This document shows positions 33,009 to 41,537 of a stretch of DNA of 44,595 bases, piece after piece. The stretch is from assembly GCA_016223005.1 (NCBI GenBank), contig JACRPW010000046.1:1-44595 (forward strand), written 5' to 3'. The position numbers and the translations under genes were made by a program. The notes beneath the pieces are model-generated. The model made no database searches. It saw nothing but the letters and a program-made list of their open reading frames with translations, and had not been told where the DNA came from. Positions within the stretch are counted from its first letter, which is position 1. The number at the start of each line of letters is the position of its first letter. Source of the DNA: Deltaproteobacteria bacterium (GTDB lineage: Bacteria > Desulfobacterota > GWC2-55-46 > UBA9637 > GWC2-42-11).

Positions 33009-34427
33009 TTACTGGTATTTTCGGGTGAAATGTCTTATCTGTCTTATTATTCCTGCTTCATCTGCCAGAAGCCCCCTTGCCTTTATGGATAGTCTTAATA
33101 GCGGCACTTTGGACTCCCTGTCAATCCTGTACATAATCATATACCAAGTCATATATATCCTCATTGCCATTGCAGCAAGCACCAGTATACCTGCAAACCA
33201 GAGTATTGCTACACCAGGGTCATAGCGATAACTCAATATTGTTGCCTCCATAAACTCCTTGATGTCTACTGCCCTGTCCTCAATGGTCAAATAACCGCCG
33301 AGTTCAAGTTTCCCAATCTTTTCTTTATCCTTTATACCATTTGCCATTAGTCCTTTGCCTTTTACCATATATACATCTACAGAGGGAATAATCTTTTCAG
33401 TCCTGCCATCCTTTCTAAACAGTGTGCCGACCCTTAGATTTTTAAAAACAAGGGCATCTTCTATGCCGGGAAGTATTGCCTCTTTCCCTATCTCTACCTC
33501 AATTCCAATAGGACTCTTGTCCATTGTTACCTTTAACTTCTGCTCAAATGCCGCCTGATAAAATGTAAAGCCGCCGTATTCTAATGGGTCATTTACCTCA
33601 ATAATCTTTTCAATGATTAGTTTGTCATCTCTAATCACCATTAACCTGCTCTTCCAGTCTTTTGGAAATAGCGATTCATCCTTTATTTTATATTTTATTG
33701 GTTTATCCTGCCAGCCAAGGGCAATTGCAAGCCTTGACAGTCTTTCTTTTGGATAGTCTATAGAGGGCATCTGGTTGTATTCGGTTGTGAACTCAGCCAG
33801 TTTGACCTTAAATGGCAGTTCTTCTGCCTTTTTGCCGAATAGTTTATTAAATCTGCTCTGTACAGATGGCTGGATTGTTTTTATCTCATCAGGATATATT
33901 ATAATCTCATCTTCAAATGCAAAAAGGTATGTCAGGAAAAAACCGATGAAACAGAGAAATATTCCAAGATGGTAAAGGCATGTAAGCCATTTATAAGATA
34001 ACCCCTTTATCATAATGGTTTTGCTGGTGTCAGAATACAATTTTCTAAAACCAAGTTTTTTTATGAATATTTCATCAATCTCATCTTTTCCATTTAACTG
34101 TATTATGTGAGTTGAGATAAATCCTGTGTCAAGAGGTGTTTCTTTGCATAGTATAAGAAACCGCTCCCATGTGCATATTGTAAGGTTCACAAACAATAAA
34201 AGACTGACTATAAGGAACAATGGGGTTGAAAAGAGGTTCATGAGTCCGAATATCTTCACAAGCAATACAAACCTGCCGCCCTCATTTATATAGTCTTCAA
34301 TATTTCCACCTTGCGGAAATATAGTCCCTGCAAGATAGAATACAGCCAGTATCCCCAGAAATAGAATTGAGGTCTTTATGGAAGAGAACTTTTTGTATAG
34401 ATAGTTATTACGAATTTGCATTTTCAT
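33009..34427 (-). CDS. resB: ResB/Ccs1-like cytochrome c biogenesis protein
   Basis: A 472-residue membrane protein of the system II cytochrome c maturation complex. Helices lie at ~17-37 and ~62-85 in the N-terminal part (ASIKTSILFLGILAVFYLAGTIFPQ pattern), at ~148-170 and near the C-terminus, around a long periplasmic domain (residues ~180-410) with GGFTFYQAAFEQ, the usual ResB motif. It overlaps ccsA by 4 bases (ATGA); the two proteins together move heme and attach it to CxxCH motifs, consistent with the c-type cytochromes in this window. Confidence 0.9.
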   Translation of the reverse strand: MKMQIRNNYLYKKFSSIKTSILFLGILAVFYLAGTIFPQGGNIEDYINEGGRFVLLVKIFGLMNLFSTPLFLIVSLLLFVNLTICTWERFLILCKETPLDTGFISTHIIQLNGKDEIDEIFIKKLGFRKLYSDTSKTIMIKGLSYKWLTCLYHLGIFLCFIGFFLTYLFAFEDEIIIYPDEIKTIQPSVQSRFNKLFGKKAEELPFKVKLAEFTTEYNQMPSIDYPKERLSRLAIALGWQDKPIKYKIKDESLFPKDWKSRLMVIRDDKLIIEKIIEVNDPLEYGGFTFYQAAFEQKLKVTMDKSPIGIEVEIGKEAILPGIEDALVFKNLRVGTLFRKDGRTEKIIPSVDVYMVKGKGLMANGIKDKEKIGKLELGGYLTIEDRAVDIKEFMEATILSYRYDPGVAILWFAGILVLAAMAMRIYMTWYMIMYRIDRESKVPLLRLSIKARGLLADEAGIIRQIRHFTRKYQ

Positions 34428-35314
34428 ACTGCATAAATATGCAGACTTGGGATGCCCAGCAGTTTAGAAAGCCAGTTGACACCAAGGAATGTCATCAGCA
34501 TACATATAAATCCAAGAATATTCAGCAAGGATGCAGGCAGACCTCTCCACTTTGGGATAGTCATTGCATGAAGGTACATGGCAAATACGGTCCATGTTAT
34601 AAGCGACCATGTCTCCTTCGGATCCCAACTCCAATATCTTCCCCATGCTTCATTTGCCCATGCAGCGCCTGAGAATACGCCGAATGTAAGCAGGGGAAAG
34701 CCAAACAGCACGAGTTTAAATGATGTCCTGTGAAACACCTCTATATTATTCATATCCAGTCCATAATCAAAAGACTTCCCTCTTTTCAGTCTTGGATTTA
34801 TAAAGAGATAGACCATCTCTATACTGCAACTCACCACAAATACAGCGTAAGAGAGAAATGCAAGGATTACATGATATTCAAACCACCAACTCTGCAACGG
34901 CGGTGAAAGCGGTTCTACAGCAGGGTTTCTTGAAAGGAGTGCATAAAGTGATGCGCCCATTGACATAAGGGTTACAGGTATCCCTGCAAGGTGTATGCCT
35001 TCCCATTTTCTTGAAACATAAATGTATGTGAAAGAGGCAGTCCATGCAAACCATGAAAGGCTTTCATATAATGTCTGGAATGGTGCGCGTTGTGCCTCTA
35101 TGGTTCTGAAGATTATTAGCGCTGCATGGATAACAACCACTGCCCATAAAATACCTGCTGCCGTCTTTCCGATAGAGTTCTTTTTTGTGAAGAGATATAT
35201 CAGATATAAAAAAAGGCACACACCGTAAAAAAAAGCGATAAGCCAGAATATCCTCAGTTCTGTAGTTAAGAGGAAGGCATCCCTTGATAAGATAGTATCA
35301 ATAGTTGAAGTCAT
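34424..35314 (-). CDS. ccsA: CcsA/ResC-like heme-handling protein
   Basis: A 296-residue protein with about eight membrane helices and the tryptophan-rich WWD signature WANEAWGRYWSWDPKETWSLITW that binds heme in system II cytochrome c maturation, plus conserved histidines on either side (EYHVILAF, YLHAMTIP). It is the first gene of the ccsA-resB pair. No clear ribosome site lies before the ATG at 35314; instead a 12-bp inverted repeat abuts it. Confidence 0.93.
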   Translation of the reverse strand: MTSTIDTILSRDAFLLTTELRIFWLIAFFYGVCLFLYLIYLFTKKNSIGKTAAGILWAVVVIHAALIIFRTIEAQRAPFQTLYESLSWFAWTASFTYIYVSRKWEGIHLAGIPVTLMSMGASLYALLSRNPAVEPLSPPLQSWWFEYHVILAFLSYAVFVVSCSIEMVYLFINPRLKRGKSFDYGLDMNNIEVFHRTSFKLVLFGFPLLTFGVFSGAAWANEAWGRYWSWDPKETWSLITWTVFAMYLHAMTIPKWRGLPASLLNILGFICMLMTFLGVNWLSKLLGIPSLHIYAV

Positions 35315-35316
35315 AA

Positions 35317-35378
35317 AAAATCAAAACTTTTAAAATTTGATTTGTAATTTTTAACTTTGCTTTTTGAGTTTTGATTTT
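35317..35378. repeat. A/T-rich inverted repeat touching the ccsA start
   Basis: AAAATCAAAACT (35317-35328) is perfectly complementary to 35367-35378. The sequence between is a run of degenerate ~7-base A/T units (TTTGATT, TTTTTGAG...). It lies 3 bases from the ccsA ATG. Confidence 0.55.
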
Positions 35379-35470
35379 ATCTACCATACCTATATTTAAT
35401 TTGACAAGGCAAATATTTGTGTATATATTTGAAACCGCTAAATTCCAAAAAGAGAGGGAATAATCAGGTC

Positions 35471-35779
35471 ATGAACAAGATAAGATGCCAATGCTGCAGC
35501 AAAGAACTTCAGCCGGGCAGCATAAAATATGTTATTGAGATAAAGAGTTTTGCTGATTTTGATGGCTATCTTGAGGAATATCAAGGTGATATAGAAGACG
35601 GCATGTTAGACATTCTTGAAGATATGTCAGATACTGATACAAAGACGATTGAGGAGGATGTTTATCAGGAACGGGTGTTTATACTTTGTAAGGACTGTAA
35701 GGCAAGGTTTGTAAAAGACCCATTCTGTATGGAGAGGGAAACCTTTGAAAACGAGCATATGAAAGGGACAGTGCATTAA
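35471..35779 (+). CDS. small zinc-ribbon-like protein
   Basis: A 102-residue protein I do not recognise. The ATG at 35471 is preferred over an upstream one at 35417 because the product then begins MNKIRCQCCSKELQ, with a metal-binding Cys pair. A second pair comes in ILCKDCKARFVKDPF near the end, so a single zinc ribbon is likely. The middle is strongly acidic (YQGDIEDGMLDILEDMSDTD). It precedes an FmdB-type zinc-ribbon gene by 33 bases. Confidence 0.65.
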   Translation: MNKIRCQCCSKELQPGSIKYVIEIKSFADFDGYLEEYQGDIEDGMLDILEDMSDTDTKTIEEDVYQERVFILCKDCKARFVKDPFCMERETFENEHMKGTVH

Positions 35780-35812
35780 ACAGCATCAAGGATAAAAGGG
35801 AGGGATGTATAA

Positions 35813-36091
35813 ATGCCAATATATGAGTATGTCTGCAAATCCTGCGGCATGGAATTTGAGGTAACACAGAAGATTTCTGATGAACCCTTAAAAGAATGCC
35901 AGCGCTGTTCTTCTAACAAAATTGAAAAGGTCATTTCACCATCTGCATTTGTGCTGAAGGGAAGCGGCTGGCATAAAAGTGATTATGCCTCAAAGGTGAA
36001 TGACCCATCTAAAAAGAGTCCTGAAAAGGATTCATCATGCCCTGCTGCATCATCTTCTTCAAGTGCATGCTCCACATGCCCGCAGGCATAA
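35813..36091 (+). CDS. FmdB-family zinc-ribbon protein
   Basis: A 92-residue protein of the FmdB/CxxC_CxxC_SSSS family: it starts MPIYEYVCKSCG, continues with CQRCSSNKIEKVIS and GSGWHKSDYAS, and ends in a Ser/Cys tail (CPAASSSSSACSTCP). The two CxxC pairs hold one zinc. FmdB-type proteins are suspected regulators or ribosome-associated factors; the role here is open. AGGGAGGGATG lies just before the start. Confidence 0.9.
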   Translation: MPIYEYVCKSCGMEFEVTQKISDEPLKECQRCSSNKIEKVISPSAFVLKGSGWHKSDYASKVNDPSKKSPEKDSSCPAASSSSSACSTCPQA

Positions 36092-36107
36092 TAAATAGTA
36101 AGTTTTT

Positions 36108-36962
36108 TTACATCACACATATGCCTTTTATCAGGCATTTCCTGCATTTTTCAGGATCTTTCTTTTTCGGACATCTGTCCAGAATACCAAGCCTGCACAG
36201 GCTAAAATCATATTTTACAGGGTCGTCCGCATCTAGTCTTTTTAGGTTCTCTGTGATTTCCTCTGCCATCTCCCAGTCAGGGGATTTTCTGTTTGTAAGT
36301 CCGATATACTTTGATATTCGGGCTATGTGAGTGTCAAGCGGTATAATCAGTCTGTTTGGGTGTATCTCTTTCCATAAACCTAAATCCACATCCTTTTCCC
36401 TAACCATCCACCTTAAATACAGGTTTAACCTTTTGCAAGGACTCCCATCTGATGGAGAAGGGAAAAAGAATCTTACGCCAGCATCTTGAGGAAGTTTGCG
36501 CCTGCCATAAATAGGCATGGAATCTAATTTCAATACCCTGTCAGAAAAACTTATAAGGGCAGGTTTTATATTCTTATCATAAGGATTATAACCTTTCAGA
36601 AAGAATCCTTTAATAGAGCCGCCTTCCTCTATCATCTGTTTTACAAAATATATAAGACAGGCAATGTCTCTACCTTTATTAAATCTATGGGAGAAATTGT
36701 TAAATAATTGTGTATGTTTTTGAGGGTTAAATCTTACTGTGAATCTGTAAGGAGACCAGTCCATTACATCCAGAATATAGTTTATGCTTTTAAGGATGCC
36801 TTCCACCTTGCCGTATGCAAGGGATGAGGCAATCAGTCCTGTAATCTCCTTGTCTTTTGGGTCTTTAAACTTATGGACAAATTCAAGGGGGTCAGGGGAG
36901 ATGGAGTTTATATCAAATGATTTGTAGAGTTTATTGAGGAGAGTCTTTAGTTTGTGGTTCAT
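36108..36962 (-). CDS. TIGR02757/DUF2400 family protein
   Basis: A 284-residue protein matching the DUF2400 family by its opening (LNKLYKSFD...PDPLEFVHKF...DKEITGLIASSLAYGKVEGI), the RLNLYLRWMVREKDVDLGLW block and HIARISKYIGLTNRKSPDW. The helix-hairpin pattern and the C-terminal cysteines (CRLGILDRCPKKKDPEKCRKC) recall the HhH-GPD DNA glycosylase fold with an FeS loop, but no enzymatic activity is assigned. Its start lies inside the end of the NlpC/P60 gene (32-base overlap). Confidence 0.88.
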   Translation of the reverse strand: MNHKLKTLLNKLYKSFDINSISPDPLEFVHKFKDPKDKEITGLIASSLAYGKVEGILKSINYILDVMDWSPYRFTVRFNPQKHTQLFNNFSHRFNKGRDIACLIYFVKQMIEEGGSIKGFFLKGYNPYDKNIKPALISFSDRVLKLDSMPIYGRRKLPQDAGVRFFFPSPSDGSPCKRLNLYLRWMVREKDVDLGLWKEIHPNRLIIPLDTHIARISKYIGLTNRKSPDWEMAEEITENLKRLDADDPVKYDFSLCRLGILDRCPKKKDPEKCRKCLIKGICVM

Positions 36963-38256
36963 TGGTTACAAGGGTTATCCCTTTTAGTCTATTTATAAAT
37001 GCACCGCTTTTTGTACGGCTACCCAGATTTAAATCAGTGACAACTGTAGAGTTTACTGCCTTGAAACCATCTGCATCACCATAACCGAATAATGAATGGA
37101 TTACATAATCCCTGTTGTCAAACTTTCCTAGATACAGCATTATATGACCATTAAGACCTATCAGTGTTATACCAGGGACAGCGGATTTGACGGCTTCCTT
37201 TAGGTCATTAGCCGAACTGCCATTGTCAGTATGTCCAAGCAGTTTACCTGTTGAAATCTGCTGTCTTGAGTTTCTGGGCAGGTATATCCCGACTGTTGCA
37301 AATACATCTTTAATAAACGAGGAGCAGTCTCTTTTGCCATGTATATTACCCCAGCCATATCCTTCACCCAGTGTTTTAAATGCCTGTTGTATGATATTTT
37401 TTTTTGTATATGGCAGGAAGCCTTTATTTACATCTGATGTCTTACTGATGTATGCACTGCCCCGAATAAGAAGTTTGCTGTCTTTAGTTTTGTATGGAAA
37501 TGCTACAATCCATCTTTTTTCATCCTCTCCTGTTATTGAAAGTCGTGTGCCCATGGGCAGTCTTTCCAAAATCTTTTTAAGTTCACGGTCTTCATAAACA
37601 TCAACAAAACTTCCTGTGATTATAAGGAATTGGTTATTGTCAGGAAGTATTTCATCTCTATCTTTTGCAAAAGCAACATCATTCAGTCTAATCCAGCCTC
37701 TCACAAAACTGGCCTGGAAGAACCCCCACTTTTTGTCTTTACTCACATGAAGCAGGGCAACAATGGAAGGCGGATATATTTTTGAGTATTGGATAGTGTC
37801 AAAGTCTTTTGAATTCGGATATTCCCGAATGGGTTCAATTGTTGGGAATGCCCTTATGTCGGCTGTGTTTGTTATAACGCCAAATCTTATTTCTGTTATA
37901 TCTTCTGCACCTTCAAGGTTTATGTTTTCCTCCAATTCTCTGAAGAACCGCTGTCCTATTTTTCTGCCGTTTTTATCAAACCTCTTCTTATCAACAGGCA
38001 AAGGGTCGTGAGTGAGATACTGCTTTATTTTGCTGCCTGATATTGTTCTATACATTTCTTCAATCTTTGCCATCTGGTCAATTGATGTAATGGTGGAGTC
38101 ATTAAATTTATATATTTTATCGGCATCCATCAGAACTGCATCATGGTTATCCAGCCTATCTATCCAGAAGGAAGGAGAGGCAGTAACATCATAGGCATAT
38201 CCGTTGCTGCTGATATGGATTAAAAGTAATATTGTAACAATTATGTACGGTCGCAT
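36931..38256 (-). CDS. secreted SH3 / NlpC-P60 cell-wall peptidase
   Basis: A 441-residue exported enzyme: signal peptide (MRPYIIVTILLLIHISSNGYA), SH3-like bacterial domains (~130-290, with KKWGFFQASFVRGWI and ERLPMGTRLSITGED), then an NlpC/P60 domain (~295-420). The catalytic Cys is in KRDCSSFIKDVF and the His in NGHIMLYLG. Such enzymes cleave gamma-D-Glu-diaminopimelate bonds in peptidoglycan peptides. It overlaps ybeY by 16 bases and DUF2400 by 32 bases, so is translated as part of that operon. Confidence 0.9.
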   Translation of the reverse strand: MRPYIIVTILLLIHISSNGYAYDVTASPSFWIDRLDNHDAVLMDADKIYKFNDSTITSIDQMAKIEEMYRTISGSKIKQYLTHDPLPVDKKRFDKNGRKIGQRFFRELEENINLEGAEDITEIRFGVITNTADIRAFPTIEPIREYPNSKDFDTIQYSKIYPPSIVALLHVSKDKKWGFFQASFVRGWIRLNDVAFAKDRDEILPDNNQFLIITGSFVDVYEDRELKKILERLPMGTRLSITGEDEKRWIVAFPYKTKDSKLLIRGSAYISKTSDVNKGFLPYTKKNIIQQAFKTLGEGYGWGNIHGKRDCSSFIKDVFATVGIYLPRNSRQQISTGKLLGHTDNGSSANDLKEAVKSAVPGITLIGLNGHIMLYLGKFDNRDYVIHSLFGYGDADGFKAVNSTVVTDLNLGSRTKSGAFINRLKGITLVTNEPQTKDSPQ

Positions 38257-38693
38257 ATAAGCCTTTCCTCTTCCCTTTTCATCTTCTTTGCCTTTATGCC
38301 GCCCTTTTCATGTTCATATCCAAACAGATGCAGAATGCCGTGTATCAAGAGCCTTTTAATCTCCATATCCATAGGGACATTCATAGATTTTGCCTGCTCT
38401 TTTGCCTTTTCAACGGATATGACAATATCACCCAGAAGATACCTTGAACCGTGAACCGTGAACCGTGAACCGTTTTTTCCCCTTACAGAATCCATTGGGA
38501 AGGAAAGGACATCTGTTGGTCTGTCTTTTTTCAGGTATCTTTTGTTTAATTCCCTGATAAAATCATTGTCAGTAAACAGTATGCTTATTTCAGCATTATC
38601 AGGACAGTCAAGATTTTTGAGTATCTTTGCTATAACTCCTTTTATGCTGTCTCTTTTTACCTTTACCCTTTTACATGAGATTATAATATCCAT
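38241..38693 (-). CDS. ybeY: endoribonuclease YbeY (16S rRNA maturation)
   Basis: A 150-residue protein with the zinc motif HGILHLFGYEHEKGG of YbeY, a single-strand RNase that helps process 16S rRNA and control ribosome quality. The ATG at 38693 is chosen over one at 38747: it lies one base after the phoH stop and gives the usual length. Between LSFPMDSVRG and LLGDIVIS there is an inserted heptamer array read as SRFTVHGSR. Confidence 0.93.
   Translation of the reverse strand: MDIIISCKRVKVKRDSIKGVIAKILKNLDCPDNAEISILFTDNDFIRELNKRYLKKDRPTDVLSFPMDSVRGKNGSRFTVHGSRYLLGDIVISVEKAKEQAKSMNVPMDMEIKRLLIHGILHLFGYEHEKGGIKAKKMKREEERLICDRT
38444..38471. repeat. heptamer array in ybeY, GTGAACC x3
   Basis: TTGAACC then three GTGAACC units, encoding GSRFTVHGSR. 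The only array far from the cobalamin region. Confidence 0.85.
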
Positions 38694-38694
38694 C

Positions 38695-39702
38695 TTATAC
38701 TTCTTCGTCTTCAGAAACCCTTTCCCGTTTTTTCCCAACCCTGTCATAAGCCTTTATAATATCCTGAACCAACGGGTGTCGGACAACATCCTTTTCAGAG
38801 AAATATACAAACTCTATCCCTTCTATGCCGTAAAGCACCCTCTGAACCTCCACAAGCCCTGACGGTTTTGCAAGAGGTAAATCTATCTGGGTTATGTCTC
38901 CTGTGATAACTGTCTTTGAACTAAAGCCAAGCCTTGTTAAAAACATCTTCATCTGCTCGCTTGTTGTATTCTGTGCCTCGTCCATTATTACGAATGAATC
39001 ATTGAGAGTCCTGCCCCTCATAAATGCAAGCGGTGCGATTTCTATAATCCCTCTCTCTATTAACTTCTGTGCCCTTTCAAAATCCATCATGTCATGAAGG
39101 GCATCGTAAAGGGGTCTTAAATACGGGTCAACCTTTGCAGTAATATCACCAGGCAGGAAACCAAGTTTTTCGCCTGCCTCTACAGCAGGTCTTGTAAGTA
39201 TTATCCTCTCAACCTCTTTTCTGGAAAGGGCTGCAACAGCCATTGCCATTGCAAGATAGGTCTTGCCAGTTCCGGCAGGACCTATGCTAAAGACAATATC
39301 ATATTTCCTTATAGCATCTATGTATCCCTTCTGGGCAATACTTTTAGGTGCAATAACCTTTTTCTTAAAAGAGACATAGACCGTGTCCATGAATATATCT
39401 GTGAGATGTGCATCCTTCTCAATGCTGCACATCCTTATTGCATAATCAATGTCCGTGGAATGGAGATTGTAGCCTTTTAAAAGGAGATTGCTTAATTCCT
39501 TCAGAAGTCTTTCCGCAAGAAGAACCCTTTCTTCTTCACCTTGAATTGTAACGATATTCCCTCTGGTATCCAGTCTGACGGCAAGTTTTTTTTCAAGCCG
39601 TTTCAGGTTTTCACCATGCTCACCAAAGAGTGTGAGTGCAATGGCATTATCTTCTACCTCAAGTTGCCTGATACTCTTTTCAAACCACTTTTCTTCACGC
39701 AT
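38695..39702 (-). CDS. ybeZ: PhoH-like ATPase (PhoH/YbeZ)
   Basis: A 335-residue PhoH-family protein. An N-terminal KH-like part ([18 protein letters not shown]) precedes the ATPase with Walker [14 protein letters not shown], the [16 protein letters not shown] motif and Walker [11 protein letters not shown], then [10 protein letters not shown]. It is typically encoded with ybeY, as here, and is thought to work with it in RNA processing. It overlaps the broken GH57 gene by 8 bases. Confidence 0.93.
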   Translation of the reverse strand: MREEKWFEKSIRQLEVEDNAIALTLFGEHGENLKRLEKKLAVRLDTRGNIVTIQGEEERVLLAERLLKELSNLLLKGYNLHSTDIDYAIRMCSIEKDAHLTDIFMDTVYVSFKKKVIAPKSIAQKGYIDAIRKYDIVFSIGPAGTGKTYLAMAMAVAALSRKEVERIILTRPAVEAGEKLGFLPGDITAKVDPYLRPLYDALHDMMDFERAQKLIERGIIEIAPLAFMRGRTLNDSFVIMDEAQNTTSEQMKMFLTRLGFSSKTVITGDITQIDLPLAKPSGLVEVQRVLYGIEGIEFVYFSEKDVVRHPLVQDIIKAYDRVGKKRERVSEDEEV

Positions 39703-40255
39703 ATAATTCTTTATACCAATTTACATCCACATCAGGGAATATATCGTCCCTTTTCTGACAGTATTCAAGAAAGTTCGTCTCTTCTTTACTCAATTCTTCC
39801 CCCTTACCCTTTTTCCATGCCATCTGTGACAGTCTCTTAAAATCGTCATAGTGTCGGACAACCCTCATCTCTGCATAATCTTTCGCAGCAAGGGTTGATA
39901 TTAAGAACTGCCAGTCTGAAGATTCAAGTATAAGGAGTTCCCTTGCCGTCTGCTTTAATATCTCCTGCAGCAGATTGTCATCTTTTTTATCGGCAAACTT
40001 TTTTGCAAGTTTTATCATCTCGCCTTCTGCCTCGTAGATGTGCTTCCATGTCCACTGGTTTGTGTCATTAAGCCATATCCAGTGATACCCGCCCTCGCCC
40101 CATGAGCCCTCAGGCAGGGATATAACCTGCAAAGGTTTTACCTTATCAAGATATTCTCCAGCAGTTACCATTTCTACCCTGCTGTCAGTATGAAATGCCT
40201 TGATTACATGATACAGCCATTCAGGGCAGCCTTGAAAGTGCCCTATTTGGCACAT
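39695..40255 (-). pseudogene. GH57 glycoside hydrolase, C-terminal fragment
   Basis: This frame carries the C-terminal part of the GH57 alpha-glucan branching enzyme/amylase family, entering at GHFQGCPEWLYHV (normally ELFGHWWFEGPxWL) and continuing with SWGEGGYHWIWLND, LLILESSDWQFLIST and YAEMRVVRHYDDF. It is one frame off from the N-terminal part at 40221-41300 and has no real start of its own. The junction lacks the segment before GHWW that contains the catalytic Asp. Confidence 0.8.
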
Positions 40256-41300
40256 ATTCTGTTTTGTCAGCCAAATCAGCCTTTGAATCAGTTACCTGCC
40301 AGTACCTCAGTCCGCCAGGGAACCTCTTTTTGTGAAAGTCAAGATAGTTAGGGTCTCCTGGATAGCCGTGTTCACCGCTCCAGACCTGCACACCTGTTTT
40401 CGGGTCCCTTGTAAATATGGCAACAGGCATTTTACCTTCAACTGCAGGTCCAACCCAGTAGATGCTATAGGGCGTCTTTTCAGTATCCTCTGGCGGAGGT
40501 TTATACTGCTCTGAAAATCTTGTCCATAAAGACTTAAGGGCATCAAACCTGTCAAGATACACACCTATTGCCTTTCCACCCTTAAGAAGATGGGAATCAA
40601 TAAAGAAGTATTCAATATTGTTTTCACTTAAGAATTCTTCAACACCTTTTCTCATATATGGCTTTGTATTTTTTTCTGTCGGAACAGGTGGTTTCCATTC
40701 ATACCGCGGTCTATAGGCACATTCAGGAAGCCATATACCTCTCGGATTTTTGCCATAATGCCTTATATAAGATGAAACTGCCTGCTTTACCTGTGCCTGA
40801 ATGCTTTCATCCCTTGAGAGAAGTGGAAAATAACCATGGGTTGCCCCGCAGGTGATTATTTCTATGTGGTTGGCCCTCTGGAGTTCCGCAAATGTAGATA
40901 CAATATTCTGATTGTATTTTTCTACAAAGTCCTTATATATGTTCCTGTAAAAATCAAGCCACATTCTTGCAACCGCTAAATAATCAGGCTGTCCTAGTCT
41001 TTCGAATTCGGCAATATCATTCTTTGCTGCCTCAAGTTTCTGTCCAAGATATGCCTTGAACTCTGTCTTAAAAGAATCGCTGGCAAGCATCTCTGTAAGA
41101 ATGGGTGTCAGACCAATGGTTACCTTAGGGCTTATACCCTCTATTATGAGGCGGTTAAAGACATTCAAGAGCGGGATGTATGTTTCAGCAGCAGCCTCGT
41201 TGAGCCAGTCTGTTCCATGCGGCCATCTGCCGTGGGAAAGGACATACGGAAGGTGTGAATGCAGAACGAATGTAAATGAACCTATTTTATCTTTGTCCAA
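40221..41300 (-). pseudogene. GH57 glycoside hydrolase, N-terminal part, frameshifted and internally deleted
   Basis: The first 350 residues match a GH57 1,4-alpha-glucan branching enzyme: TFVLHSHLPYVLSHGRWPHG, TIGLTPILTEML, CGATHGYFPLL, the nucleophile region GIWLPECAY (Glu193) and VWSGEHGYPGDPNYLDFHKK. After ADLADKTEYVP the frame runs out within 8 residues, and the family continues in the next frame only from GHWW onward. Roughly 40-60 residues are missing, including the expected acid/base Asp of the (F/Y)DxELFGHWW motif. A true deletion leaves an inactive enzyme; an assembly error is possible. Confidence 0.82.
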
Positions 41301-41369
41301 AATACCTCCTTAATTTGGTAGTTAGGATTTATAATTATCACAATATTGTTTTTTTTCCAATTTATAAAT

Positions 41370-41441
41370 GATGAACTTGTAAAAAGTCGTCATACCTGCG
41401 AAGATTGTCCCCGCATGTTTTAAGCGGAAAGCAGGTATCCA
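41370..41441. mobile_element. truncated copy of the MITE-like element
   Basis: GATGAACTTGTAAAAAGTC matches the terminal repeat of the 23971-24129 element at 17 of 19 bases. It is followed by CATACC(C/T)GCGAAG, the CCCCGC...AAGCGG hairpin and a GGTATCCAG, reading as the reverse complement of its right half. It sits between the divergent GH57 remnant and lptD. Confidence 0.75.
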
Positions 41442-41537
41442 GAAATAGTTACTGATTTTAAAGATTTCTGTCAATTCCCTCTTGTAAGGGTGCTGGTAAT
41501 ATGTTAATTTAGGCAACCAACTGTTAAGAGGTTAATA

